DNA of 64,000 nucleotides from Solanum dulcamara. Its lineage: Eukaryota; Streptophyta; Magnoliopsida; Solanales; Solanaceae. Of the stretch, positions 1 to 12,104 are shown piece after piece (position 1 is the stretch's first letter; each line of letters begins with the position of its first letter). The notes beneath the pieces were generated by a model, which did not search any database, was not told the origin of the DNA, and saw only the letters and a list, made by a program, of their open reading frames with translations. Both the position numbers and the translations under genes were made by a program. The DNA lies in NCBI RefSeq assembly GCF_947179165.1, contig NC_077239.1, forward strand, positions 14,762,001-14,826,000. The letters run 5' to 3'.

Positions 1-32
1 TCACGGACAAAAGTTCTTTTAGTAGTGGATAT

Positions 33-3000
33 TGTAATGACCCTAAAGGTCATTTTTTGGAATTTTTGTAAAATGACCATTTTACCCCTCCCTTTAGATG
101 CTCCGAGTCGTTTCTAATTGTTACCGGGTATTGATTTTTAGAAAATCCCATGAAAAGTTAAGTCCTTGGAAATTTTGAGTTTCATAAGCTTTAAGTATTA
201 AAAAGTGGTATTTGGGGTCAATTGAAGCTACGGGTCTCGGAATGGAATTCTATTGATTTCAGCAGCTCTGAAATGTCGAAATAGGCTTAGGAGACTTTAC
301 GGAATCAGTTTTGGAGTTGTAACGAAGATTTGAGGCCTTGAGTTGAGAATTTAAGGAACTTTAAGCCAAGGTTTGACTTTGGTCAACTTTTGGAGTTCCG
401 ATGCTCGGAATGGAATTTCGACGACTCCGTTGGATTCGGGAGATGGTTTTTGGTCTAGAAGAAATGTTGGTTGAATTTGTAGAGGTCCCAAGTCCATTTT
501 GGTATTTTGAAGGTCTAAGTTGGTTTAGTTATGATTTTTTAAGTTTTGGGCCAATGAGATCTCAAATTCAAATTCTGATGATTCCATCAGCTCCGGAATG
601 ACCAAATTAGGCTAGTAGTGCTGTCGGAATAACTATCGAGGTAATCGATACGAGTTTGGGGTCATTTGGCGCTTTTGACTTTAAAAGTTAGCCTATGGTT
701 GACTTCGGTCAACATTCTTGGAAAACGCACTCGAATGAAAATTCTGACAGCGCGGTTAGTTTCGAAATGTTGATTTTGGTCTAAAACGACCCTTCATTCA
801 CTTTTCAAGGCTTCCGGACTAATATTGAGGCCTGTTGTGGAATATGGCTTAAAAGAGCTCTTGGATGTGAAACCCACTTTTTATTAAAATGATCTTGTAT
901 GAGAATTCTGAATTCTCCATTGAGTCCGGAACGTCGAATTTAGTGGGGTAGCATATTGGGTTTATTTTTATCGGATTTTGAATGAATCCCGAGCACCCCG
1001 TCGGAGATTTTGGAATTTTCCAAAATCTGCAAAAAGACAGCAGCGGCCCCCCTTATTTTAGGGATATTTCCTCCAACTTTAAAACCCATAACTTGAGCAT
1101 TAGGGCTCCAAATTGGGTGATTCAAAAGGCAAAATTGTGAGGTTTTTCGTGGAGAACGCATTGGATAGATTGAAAACTGATTTGGAGTATTCGATTCAGG
1201 TAAAAATCGCGATTTTAATTGCAGATGTGTCCATTTTCGGATTGAGTTTTTGAAGAACTTTGAATAATTATTTCTTGACCTATATAAATCCGATTTTGGT
1301 GATTCAAGGGTCTAAATTCAAGAGAATTTCGTGAGAAATCTCTTGGTAATCTCAGAAACGCGAGAAGAAGCTTCGTTTGAGGTAAAAATGCATTTTTAAT
1401 TACTGATTTAGTCATTTTTGGAATGAAATTTTGTGAAATTTTGGAAGAGTGTATCTTGTTCAATATAACTCCATTTTGAGTGAGTCTTGAGGCTAGATAG
1501 TGGTGTTTTTTGCAAGGAAAATCACGGTATAATTATTTTTGATTGAAAGATTTTTGTTTTTGAGAAATCGACGTATAAAGAGGCTGCCTTATATTGTTTT
1601 CTTAGTTGGAAAATGTGGGAATTGATTGTTTGATCGTCTTACGTAATTTCTCACCCCGAATTGTGTTATAAATCTGATTTGTGAGATTGGGGTGACGTTT
1701 AGAACTTGTTTTGGGGGTCAAATCCAGAATTTTATATGTGGGTCCCACAGTTCCCATTTTCGACTCCAAAATTGGTCCATCTCCAAAAATTAAAAAATTG
1801 GTGTCTAAACAACTGTATCGATGTTGTGGTTCTATTTTTGACAGCTTGGCAGCGTTCTGAGGTCGTTCAAAAGAGAAAAGCTCCAGCACAGTGAATTAAA
1901 GCTCGCGTGTTTAGCCTACAGGTAGGCTACGGTTTACCTTATCTTTAGATTGAGCTAGAATGTGTGAAAGCATGTTGAAATAGTTGGAATTTGGGTTGGG
2001 TAGTTTGATTGTATATCTTAGGTGGTAGAAATCATGCTTTAGGCTTATTTCGGGTTTTCTGATATTTAGAAGCATGTGTATCTTGTCGTTATTTGTTAGT
2101 ATTATAAGGAGAGTTGAATGAGCATGTTGTTGATATTGTGGGGTATGTTGGCCTTAGTATAGAATGTAAACTTGCTTTAGATGTCCCGGCGTCATTCCGA
2201 TGGACTTAGATCCTTGTAGAATGGTATAGTGGGCTAGTGTCTGGTAGTTTGGCCTTAGTTAGGCGTTACCCTTGCTCTTAAAAATATCTTCATCCATAAA
2301 TCGATACAATCATGACTTTCATGATGCGTTGGCAATATTAGATTTCATGATCGTTGAATTTGGCTCCGGTTCCATTTTTAGCGGCATATCGGTTGACTCA
2401 TTTGGGAAAAGATTTTTGGTACTGTTGTATTCTAGTTGGGAAGTAGAATGTTTGGCATCATGGGATAAATTATCTGTGAGCATCCAGGTATCAAGTCCCG
2501 ACCTCCGTTTTGAATTATCGAGGAACATCCGGGTACTCAGCCCCAACCTCTATCGACTTGCTAGTATGACGAGCATCCGGGAACCCAGTCTCGGCCTCGA
2601 TCATACCGATGTATTACAGCGAGCATTTGGGTACCCAGTCCCGGCCTCGACCGCACTTATATATTATGACAAGCATCCGGATACCCAGTCCCCGCCTTGG
2701 CCACTTTGAACATTTGGGTGAGCATCTGGGTCCCAGTCCCGACCTCGACCCCTAAGTCACCACTAGATCGATTGACTCTTAGAGATTCTAGGTTTGGAAA
2801 TGATATAGTACTTCGGCTCCTAACATCGCAGATTCTTGGTTCCTAGCCTTGGTAGTTGTAGCTATTCTGTGTACTCGGCGAGCTTATGGTGGTTCGTCCA
2901 AGTTTTTATTTAACTTGCGCACGAGTGTCCCGATAGGGCTTATGGGGGCCCAGTTGGGTATAGTTAGCTATAGTTCTCATAGGTAGTACTCTTTTCCCTT

Positions 3001-3567
3001 TTGATGCTTATATTGACTCCTATTTAGGCTATTCTTCTTTTTCATATTATTTTTACCTTTTCTACTCAGTCGGCCTATGATGCCTACTAGGTACCTGTTG
3101 TCTTGGTACTCATACTACACTCTGCATCTACTTTCGTAATGCAGGACCGAGCACCAGCTATCGCCGTGGATAAATCGAGCCTGTTGCAGTCAGCTTCGGA
3201 GACTAGGGTGGGCACTTGGCATTTTTAGATCATTCCTGTCTCCTTTAGTATGGATGGCCCGTCTTTTGCCTTCTGAGACTAGCCAATTGTTATATATATT
3301 TTCGGTCCACTTTCGGGAGTTGTACTCATATTTTATTTTATAGCAGCTTTGTACTTGTGACTTCTAGGTTCTGGGAGGGATCTTTAGTTATTTAAAACAT
3401 GTTTTGGTTTACTTCCGCTTATTCATTCTGTTTACTTTTATAATTCGATACTCTTATTTAGTTTCTGCCCTCAAACCTATTACTTGAAGTTCCGGGTTGA
3501 TGGGTTGGCTTACCTACTAAAGGGTTATAGTAGGTGTCATCATGACCTAAGAAATTGGGTCGTGACA
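33..3567 (+). mobile_element. 3' LTR of a Ty3/gypsy retrotransposon
   Basis: The LTR starts TGTAATGACCCTAAAGGTC and ends GGGTCGTGACA, giving the usual TG...CA termini and about 3.5 kb. Bases 1-32 match the element-internal sequence that abuts the LTR in the related minus-strand copy near 46000-46030, so this is read as the 3' LTR of an element whose body lies left of the window. Open frames inside it (for example 401-601 and 2272-2709) have no recognisable domain. The length and the U3 start resemble chromovirus-type LTRs elsewhere in the window. The other LTR is not visible, so age and target duplication cannot be judged. Confidence 0.75.
2478..2752 (+). repeat. GC-rich tandem repeat of about 50 bp inside the LTR
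   Basis: About six diverged units follow one another, each beginning near GAGCATCCGGGTACCCAGTC and continuing with a CCGGCCTCGACC-like stretch. The spacing is about 50 bp. The block is clearly more GC-rich than the surrounding LTR. Confidence 0.75.
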
Positions 3568-3588
3568 ATAATGATGGAGGCAGGTCAT

Positions 3589-5971
3589 TTATCGCGATCC
3601 GACCTAGGGCCTAGTGTAATATTTCGATCAAAAACTCCAAAGGGCTCTAACCAAGCCTCTTGACATATCGTAAGTATCGTAAGGTAAAATAAATGCAAAA
3701 ATAACATAGGAAAAGTCTAAATCATGAATCATAAGGAAAGAGTAAGCTTGACTACATAGACTCAACAACATATGTCCAACAAATGCCTCTACTAAACAAG
3801 AAGGGCAGGGCCTAAGACATTTCCCTAGCTCACCCTCATCAAAATGTAAAGAAAAGTCTTTTGAAAGGAAAAACTCAAACTAATCCTTGATGGATGAGGA
3901 CACACCAATCTCTGCCAATATGGAAGCTCAACTAGCCACGTATGGGAATGTGATCCTCAAACCCTATATTATGAAATAATGTAGGCAACAATATGTGTTA
4001 GTATGTTGAATGTACTAAGTATGGGGGCATGATATGTAATATAAACCATAAGATGCAATGAGTAATTAACGTACATGATAAAGAGGATAAGTAAAGTCAT
4101 GGGAAAACCATAATGATCAAAGCATTTAAAAGACATAGTTAAAATTATAAAAGAACATAAAAAGGAGTATATATATGTGTGGGATAGAACCATAATCGAC
4201 AATAAGACCATGCGAGCTATAACATGGAATCCCGATATCTCCCCATACAACTAAAGAAAGGGGAATCTACTTGCCAAGGTAGAATCTACCCCATTGGGCG
4301 GGTCATGTACATACACTATATGTGGGTCCACTAGCTAGGACATAAAGCAATCTACGGTGGCACGTAGTTATGAGGCAAGAGAATTCATATAAGGACCGCT
4401 TAGTTTGAGCCCCCACTTCAAGTCCTCATTCGGTGCTAAGTCAAATCCCATGGAATACATAACATGGTAATCATACTTAACATATTCATATACTTGTTCA
4501 TAACCTTCATAATTCATAGAAACGCTCATTTTCATATCATACTTGCAATGTGAGTATAAGTCTTTCAACATTACAATGTCATACTTGCATAATTCATGTC
4601 ATTAGGTTCCTAGGTCACAATTAAGGATCCTAAGTCACCTTTCTTCATAACTTGCATAGAATTCATAACTTGAACATAATTGTAATTTATGATCATAATT
4701 CATACTTGAATTTTGAGTAAAACTTATATACATAATCAATTTGGATGAAAACCATGAGAATACATTGAAATCATTGAACCTCTTCATCAAATTCATGTAT
4801 ATCATTATTGAAAATAGCTTCATGCATGGACATTCATAATTCATCTTGAAATCATGCAATTAATGTAGAAACATACTTATAATGATCATTTATAATAATT
4901 AAAAACAAAGTTGAAACAACCCAATGAAATTCATCACATTAGGGTTACAAATCCAATTGAAATTAATGAGATTTCGAATAAAAACCTTAGGACTCCATGG
5001 AGGTCAGCTGAACAGGCTGACAGTTGGCAGAAAATACTGAGCAAAGCTACTGGCCTGAACCTCTCGATGGGAAATAGAACTTAGATCACGATGTGAACCT
5101 ACTTATGAGTGGAATTTCATTGAAAAAGGACTCATGGATTAATCCGCACGCATATTGAATAAAATTGAGCTTGAAATTAGAAAAAAGAGATATGTTCTTG
5201 AAGAAACCCTAGCCAAAACTTGAGGAAGAAAATGATCTCTTGAAAGAGCCTTGAGAAAGAAGTCTTAAAGTTGGTTGGGAGTTAATGAGGGAAAAAGAAT
5301 AGACTTAGGAGTATTTAGAATAATTACATAATGAATCTAATCCCAAAACCATCCGCATACATTAATGAAAATGTAGGAAATAGCCAGAATACCCGTCATT
5401 AAAACTGGAAACTGGCTGCTCGGAGGAACTACCACGAGATCCACCACGGCCTGTGAAGGGCACCACAGTCTGTGGTAGTCTTCCGTAAAGGTAGACTTGA
5501 ACTTGTAAATCTCAGAGTCTGCAGGGGAAGTTTCAGTAGTTCCTCCACGGAGACCTACATGGTTCGTGGAGGTTACTATGGTCCATGAACATGGAGCGTG
5601 GTGTAGGACCTGCAGGAGGTCTGCCGGAGCGACCACCACGGAACCCACTACGTCCTGTGAGGGTCTACACGTCCTGTGGTGGTCAAGCGTGGTCCCTACT
5701 TTGGAAAGTTTTCTAAGGGGACTTAGGGGAGGTCACCATGAAGGGCACCATGGCTCGTGGTGCTCACCACAACCTGTGGTCCCTTGTCGTGGTCCCTTCC
5801 CTGCAGGACTGAGTTTTAGAACCACCACCACGGTAGCTCACCACGAGGCATGATGCTACCTATGGTCCGTCATGGCCTTCGTGGTCATCTCCTGGTGCCA
5901 AAAGCTACATTTTTTAGGGATTTCCTTTTTTGTTCCTCATTTTCCATCTTTTCAACTTTCGGGGTCTTACA
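3589..5971 (-). mobile_element. Probable solo LTR (Ty3/gypsy type)
   Basis: On the minus strand the block begins TGTAAGACCCCGAAAGTTG at 5971 and closes near 3589 with a CTAGGTCGGATCGCGAT stretch, as in chromovirus LTRs. No primer-binding site lies at the left edge and no polypurine tract at the right edge, which favours a solo LTR. Flanking pentamers (GTCAT left, GTTAC right) differ at two positions, so a target duplication is only suggested. Bases 5400-5850 hold repeated CCACGRCCTGTGGT-like short palindromic motifs. Small open frames inside carry no known domain. Confidence 0.55.
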
Positions 5972-6459
5972 GTTACACAACTTCTCATGAAATTCAATAT
6001 AAGAGCATTTGCGGTGCATATTTTAACTCATTTTTTTCATTTTATTTAAGAAGTATATTTATAGCATAAATTCCTTAAGCGTGGAGAAAACTTAAATAGC
6101 GACACCAAACTATTCTATTTGTGCAAATCTCCTGATTAATACCTTTCATAAAATTGCACATTTTCCCTTTTAAATGGATAGGGTTGAATTTTGCCCTCTT
6201 ATCAATCAAACTTATGCCTACCAGGGCATAATTTTTTTAGAATTCGAAGTAATGGCTGATTATAACTTGTGAAATATTATGATACGAAAATATAAATTTA
6301 TGCCTTGAGTATAAAGTTAACTATTATAACTTAGGAAAAACTATCTAACCACACAAACATTCTTGTAAATACTAATCCACTTTATAGTTTGAAATAGTAC
6401 ATATTGTCTCACTAATAAATAGTTTCATACTAGATTTTAAGTCAATTCCTTCAGATCTC
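5972..6459. other. AT-rich intergenic DNA, nothing recognised
   Basis: No frame with a recognisable domain, no RNA gene and no clear repeat boundary was seen here. Confidence 0.5.
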
Positions 6460-6725
6460 AAGTCAGATAAATGTATAAAAAAATACTAGATACATATATG
6501 ATATCAGATACATTCTGAAATATAAATACATAGACAGAGAGGTGAGAAAAAGAGTTAGTATATGCAGACACATGCAAATTACACTAGATACATTACAGAT
6601 ACATTCTGAAATACAGATACATAGGGAGAGAGGCGAGTGAGAGGTGATCCATACAGGAGAGAGACGAGTGAGAGATTTAGTGTATTCCATATACATGCGA
6701 ATCACGCTTGAATACAACGTATTTG
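6460..6725. repeat. Purine-rich GAGAGAGGCGAG repeat block
   Basis: Two successive units contain AGATACATTCTGAAATA followed by a GAGAGAGGYGAGTGAGAG run. The same purine-rich motif recurs in the terminal-inverted-repeat element near 10500-10730, so this may be a relative or fragment of that family. Confidence 0.5.
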
Positions 6726-6921
6726 GAATAAATTACACTTAATTGACCCGCATATATCCGAGATATATGTATCCGTATCTGACAAAGTAAATATGGTGCA
6801 TAAGGTAATTTCAAAAACTAAAGTGAAGGCACAAAAATTATCTAACTAGGCAAAATTTGTAACTTATTTATTGAAAACAATGATAGTTTAAAATAGGCAA
6901 AATATGATATATTGATAAAAT

Positions 6922-7222
6922 ATTTACCATTTATAGCAATAACATTCTTTTCACTGGACACTTATAATATATTTATAATATAGTTTTAATACATATTACC
7001 GAGAATAATTTATAAAATATATATAATACAAGTTTTATTCATGGATAATACATTTATCACATATTTTAATAAACTTATAATACATTATGTCAATTTTTTA
7101 CCAAACAAACATAATATATTTTCAAATACTTATAATACATTTATATTGCATGCATAATTTACTTTTATTACAAAACAGATTTATCATAATATTGTTATGT
7201 ATTGCTATAGATGGTAATAAAT
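6922..7222. mobile_element. MITE-like element with terminal inverted repeats
   Basis: The left end ATTTACCATTTATAGCAATA is matched in inverted orientation by the right end (TATTGCTATAGATGGTAATA), with a few mismatches. The interior is about 300 bp, very AT-rich and non-coding. No unambiguous target duplication was found, so the exact ends are approximate and the superfamily is not assigned. Confidence 0.45.
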
Positions 7223-7224
7223 AA

Positions 7225-7727
7225 AAATATCACTAAAATCGATAATTATATATTTATTAAAAAATGTTCACTCAAGTAATTTTTTCTTTAAAAAATTATA
7301 AAAAATAATAATATTTTAGTTTTATTGCAAATTAATGGTATCCTAAGTTAGTTCCTAACCTAACTCATATTAAGGCTATGATTTAAGCACAGAACTATTT
7401 TTTTCTCTCTCATTCAATTCCCTCACATACTTTCTCTCTCCAATTTTTAAAATATTTTAAAACTGAAAATTTCATCTCTCATCAAATTTCCTCTTTCTTT
7501 GGTTCTTCAATTTTCATTATCCCGCTTATCTCTCATCTAATTCCATCTTCTTCTTCTTTTTTTCTAGAAATTGGAAAGATGTCCTAACAAATTTACACAA
7601 TCCCATTGATTCAGGTATCTTATTTTTAATACGTATCTTTTGTGATTTTTCTATATTTACAAATTTATTTTGTGTAAATGATCAAAAAACTACTGCACCC
7701 ATAACTAATTTGAATTTCAATAAAATA
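7225..7727. other. AT-rich intergenic DNA, nothing recognised
   Basis: The stretch contains pyrimidine-rich CTCTCTC tracts around 7405-7560 but no supported gene or repeat. Confidence 0.4.
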
Positions 7728-7977
7728 TGTATTCCAATCATCCAAGCATACAAAATTATAATTATAGTAAGATTAAAAAAAATGTATTACAAACACATTA
7801 TATTTCACGACAAAAAATGAATTTCGTATTTGATTTGTATTCCAACAAAATTTGTATTCCAATCATCCAAACATACAAATTTATAACAATATTAAGATTA
7901 AAAAATAAATGTATTACAAACATATTGTATTTCATGTCCAAAAAAATGTATTTCTTATTTGTTTTGTATTTCAAAAA
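7728..7977. repeat. Tandem duplication, 125-bp unit, two copies
   Basis: Copy 1 starts TGTATTCCAATCATCCAAGC at 7728, and copy 2 starts at 7853 with one difference in that stretch. Similarity extends through most of both units. An open frame crosses the repeat only because the unit happens to lack stops in one frame; it resembles no known protein. Confidence 0.7.
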
Positions 7978-9165
7978 TATGTTATATTCAATGTGGAATT
8001 TTTAATATATTCAGCTATTTGCATCCTAATTGAATTTATATTTCAACCACCCAACATATAAAAAATAAAAACATTCAACCAATCACTATTTGTATCCCAA
8101 ACAGATTACAAAGTAAAAAATATATTTTGAATCTTAATTGTATTCTAAAGTGTATTATGTTGAATATATAATATGTATCAAATCACCTATAATCACAATC
8201 AAAATGTGTTTTGAAATAACAAAATTTAATTGTCATATCCAAAACACTTTGAATTCGAAATAAAACATTCAATTTCTACGTTTAATACAAATTCAATACG
8301 AAATTAAACTTTGAATTCTTGTATCCAAAAACAAATTGAATTTGAAACTTATTCCAAACTAATTCACGATTCATCATAATTAAATTTAACTAAATTTTTG
8401 ATTGCATACCTGATCGATTATAACTCAAAGATCAAACTGGAATTGCCTACCAATTATGTATTTCAATGAGTTTTTTCGATCGATTATTTCCTACGGATCC
8501 AATGTATTCAAAATCTTATCCATTGATATCGATCTCCTAAGAAGAAAGAGGATCATCAAAGTACAAAATCTTGATCAATCGTCTTGCTTTCTACAAAGAA
8601 AGAGGATCATCAATGGAAGAATTCAAAGTCACTAATAGAGGATGAGGAAGTCGAGATAATTAATCATTGTAATCGCTAATTATTGCCTATTTTTGTCTTC
8701 TACTATGTGACGTAAGTAATGATATATTTTCAGTACTATTACCTAATTTGAAAGATTCTCTCCCCTGATTTTCTCTAATTTGTTATTTCTTAGTTGTATT
8801 TCATTAAGTTAAACAAAAAAAATAATATAAATTAGCCCCATAACAAACTAAAATATAGCTATTTTTAATAAATATTGAAAATGTTAAATGTAGCTAAAGA
8901 GTTCTATTAAATGTTAAAATATTGCTTTTTTAAAAATTCCCCCCTAACTTATAAAGGACATTATTAATGACAACACAAAATATGGACACAAGTACAAATG
9001 ACCCAATTCCTTTAGTAAAAAAAGTAAGGGAAAAGAACAGTTATACCCCCAAAAGAGAAAATATTTACCCTTAAATGTCCAATACTTTTATACCCTCTTT
9101 TTATTTTAAAATGACATAAATTTATTTTAAAATTCGCGCTTGACATCATGCTGACGTCAGTGCCC
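7978..9165. other. AT-rich intergenic DNA with weak short repeats
   Basis: A short direct repeat AAGAAAGAGGATCATCAA occurs near 8541 and 8596. Otherwise no gene, RNA or element end is supported. Confidence 0.4.
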
Positions 9166-9167
9166 CC

Positions 9168-9835
9168 CTATATGATACTGATAGGGTATCAATACACCGA
9201 CGGAGTATCATAGAGGATTAAGCTTAGTTATATATGATACCAATATGATATCAATATACCTACAGAGTATTACAAAGAATATATTTTCTACTAATTTAGA
9301 ATTTAATAAATAAGACTGTGACTTTAATAATTTTTTCTTAATTGTTTTATTTTTATTTCTTAAAAAAAGTGCTCAATCTTATATAATATTGATAGGATAT
9401 CAATATACCGATGGAGTATCACATAGAATATATTTTCTACTAATTTAGAATTTAATAAATAAGATTGTGACTTTAATAATTTTTTCTTAATTGTTTTATT
9501 TTTATTTCTTAAAAAAATAACTCAATCTTATATAATACTAATAGGGTATCAATATACCGATGTAGTATCACAGAGAATTAAGCTCAGTCTTATATGATAC
9601 CGATGGAGTATCACAGAGAATATATTTTCTACTAATTTAGAATTTAATAAATAAGATTGTGACTTTAATATTTTTTCCTTAATTTTTTTGTTTTTATTTC
9701 TTAAAAAAAGAGCTCAATATTATATAATACTGATAGGGTATCCAATATACCGATGGAGTATCACAAAAAATTAAACTCAGTCCTATATGATACCGATATG
9801 TTATCAATATACCAATGGAGTATCACAGATGATTA
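9168..9835. repeat. Tandem repeat array with TATGATACYGATAGGGTATCA cores
   Basis: Long units starting GAATATATTTTCTACTAATT occur at 9278, 9426 and 9618 (spacings 148 and 192 bp). The longer spacing is explained by an extra 44-bp copy of the GATACCGATGGAGTATCA-type core. These cores are near-palindromic (GATAC...GTATC) and recur at least eight times across the block. No coding potential is seen. Confidence 0.7.
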
Positions 9836-10054
9836 ATTCATAACAGTGATGCTAACGTTATGCTAATGTCATGCGCAAAATAAGAAAGGAGAAAGTGATT
9901 TAAGACGGTAAATAATTTGAGTTATAGGTCCATTAAAAGTAAATAGTTTGGGTTGAATATAATTTGAATAAATATTTTCACAATTGAGTTTGTTTTATGT
10001 AGTTTTTTCAAGAGAAAATTACATGGATAAACAAATATATACTAGTTAATTAGC

Positions 10055-10885
10055 TAATATAGCTATAGTTTGAATTAATTATGGCTCGCGTCAAACATCT
10101 AACTATAATTACAGTTTGAGTTTTATATAATTCGCACGATTTATACCAAGGCTATACGCAAATCAAATTGTATAGCGAAATATACAAATATTACAAATTG
10201 TGTAGCAAAATATACAAACGTTATAGTGAATTATACAAACGTTATACAAAAGCTATGAATTATAATTACCAAATTATAGCCATGGAATATAATTAAAGTA
10301 TTTTTGAGGGGGAGTTTTCAGATATGATAAACCTTTTAAGCATAATTACTCAATATGAATTTCCCTAATTACTTATAATGGCAAACATAAATTTTGCCAG
10401 TATACAAATATTGTAGCGAATTATACAATCGCTATGCCCACGAATTATTTGTATATCGAAATATACAAACATTGGTATACATATGTATTTGTATATTTGA
10501 CAAACAAGATTAAGAGAGAAGAGGAGAAAGGCGAGCGAGATCGAGAGATGGAGGAGAGAGGCGAGTGAGAGGCGAATTGTATATGCATATATGTTTAATT
10601 GTATATGTATATTTGTCAAAAAATTATATATATATAACTGATATATATATGTATTTGTATATCTAGCAAGCGAAATTGAGAGAGAGGAGGAGAGAGGCGA
10701 GCGATACCGAGAGAGGGAGGAGAGAGATAAATTGTATATGTATATCTGTCGAATTCTATATGTATATTTGTTAGAAAAATTATATAATGATAACTGATAT
10801 ACATATATATTGTATATCTAACAACAAGATTTTTCAGTAAATATGTTTACTATGAACCGTAATTATTTTAAACTATACCATATTA
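10055..10885. mobile_element. Non-autonomous terminal-inverted-repeat element (MITE-like)
   Basis: The left end (about 10060-10095, GCTATAGTTTGAATTAATTA) is repeated in inverse near 10848-10885 (TAATTATTTTAAACTATACC), with mismatches. An inner partial copy of the same end lies near 10255-10285. The interior carries tandem units of about 190 bp, each combining TATACAAAT-type stretches with a GAGAGAGGCGAGCGA purine run. No transposase is encoded. Ends are approximate and no target duplication was resolved. Confidence 0.4.
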
Positions 10886-10973
10886 CATAATATGATAGAA
10901 AAGTTTGCCATACCGCATAATTTTTCCATTTTTGAGTAGCTATATGCGAAAATTCTCCTTTTCTAAAAAGTAA

Positions 10974-11306
10974 AGCCCAACTCATGAGACCCATTCAGTG
11001 GTACAACTCAACAACGACCCAACCCAACTCAATAAGGACGGCACGTGTGAGAATTTCAAAAAATAGCTAGGGTTAAAGTCGGGCAGTCCGGGCACCCCCC
11101 CCCATGCTCAGTATTTGTAGGGTTTTTTTCAACTCTTCAAATATATAACGCTCCTCCATATCCCGCTTCTTCACACTATTCGAAAATACCCCCACCACCC
11201 CTCCCTTCAATTTCCCCCAAATTCACCTACACACTACAGCAAATAACTTTTCCTCAATCAAAACTGTTTGATTGATTTTGTTTTCTGGAGCTAGGAAAAA
11301 CCCTAG
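10974..11306 (+). promoter_or_regulatory. Promoter and 5' leader of the importin beta gene
   Basis: Plausible elements appear in order. These are an inverted site II motif (AGCCCAA, 10974-10980), a G-box CACGTG (11042-11047), an inverted telo-box-like TAGGGTT (11068-11074), a C9 run near 11094-11103, a TATA-like ATATATAA (about 11141-11148), and a telo box AAACCCTAG (11298-11306) in the presumed leader. Site II plus telo box is typical of plant housekeeping genes expressed in dividing cells. The assignment rests on motifs and position; the transcription start (perhaps about 11170-11180) is inferred. Confidence 0.5.
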
Positions 11307-11363
11307 CTCGTTGAATCCCCAGAAGTTGAATTTCAAGGTTAATCTTCTTTTTGTTGATTCAAG

Positions 11364-12099
11364 GTAATTTTTTTTCATTTTTACTGAATTTTCAAATTAT
11401 TTCTGGGTTTTGTTTTCTTTATGAGTTAGATCTGTTCGATTTCAACATTTTTAGGTTAGATTTTTCTGTTTTTATGTTGTTTTATGTGCTGCTACAGTTG
11501 TGTATGCGTTGATGTTTTTGTTTTACTTCTTTTTTTTTGGTTTTAAAGTTGATTATATGTTGTATATAGTATAAATGTAGCTATATATATCAATCAATGT
11601 TAACTTGGAACATGAGATTCTTTTTTTGTTGATTAATTGAGCAAGTAGTTCTGTTCTTATGGCCATTCAATTTCTTGTTTGAGTTCGTGGAGAACTTTTG
11701 ATTGATTGATAGAGACACCCAAACTTTTATTTGGATTGAGGAGCAGTTGATTGATTTTTTCCCCCTTAAATTGAACAAATTGAGGAAACATTTTAGTGCT
11801 AAAAACTTTGGTTTGCTTAGTTTTTTGAAACTTCATTATGTTATCTCAGTTTAAAAATTATACAGATAGCACCCTGTTGAATTGTTATTTTGTTGTTATC
11901 AAGCGCTTTTAACTGTTGTGATAGTACGTTTCCTTATATGTGAAATTGAATGGGTATTTTAAAGTGTTGCTTGTTGCACCTACTGTGCATCCTATCACTA
12001 GAGGAGAATCATGTAATTTTCTTTAAGGTTCTGGTTGATTACTTGATATCTCGTTTATTTTTAGAAACTTTCACAAGCTTAACTTTGTTCAATTTGTAG
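11364..12099 (+). other. Predicted intron in the 5' UTR of the importin beta gene
   Basis: A consensus donor AAG|GTAATTTTT lies at 11363/11364. A pyrimidine-rich tract with acceptor TTTGTAG|GAAAC lies at 12099/12100, five bases before the start codon. The interval is T-rich as expected for a plant intron and contains no conserved frame. Introns just upstream of the start codon are common in highly expressed plant genes. Confidence 0.6.
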
Positions 12100-12104
12100 G
12101 AAAC

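Noticed and set aside
9168..9835. Possible CRISPR-like regular repeat pattern
   Set aside because: Units are contiguous diverged tandem copies without unique spacers, in plant nuclear DNA.
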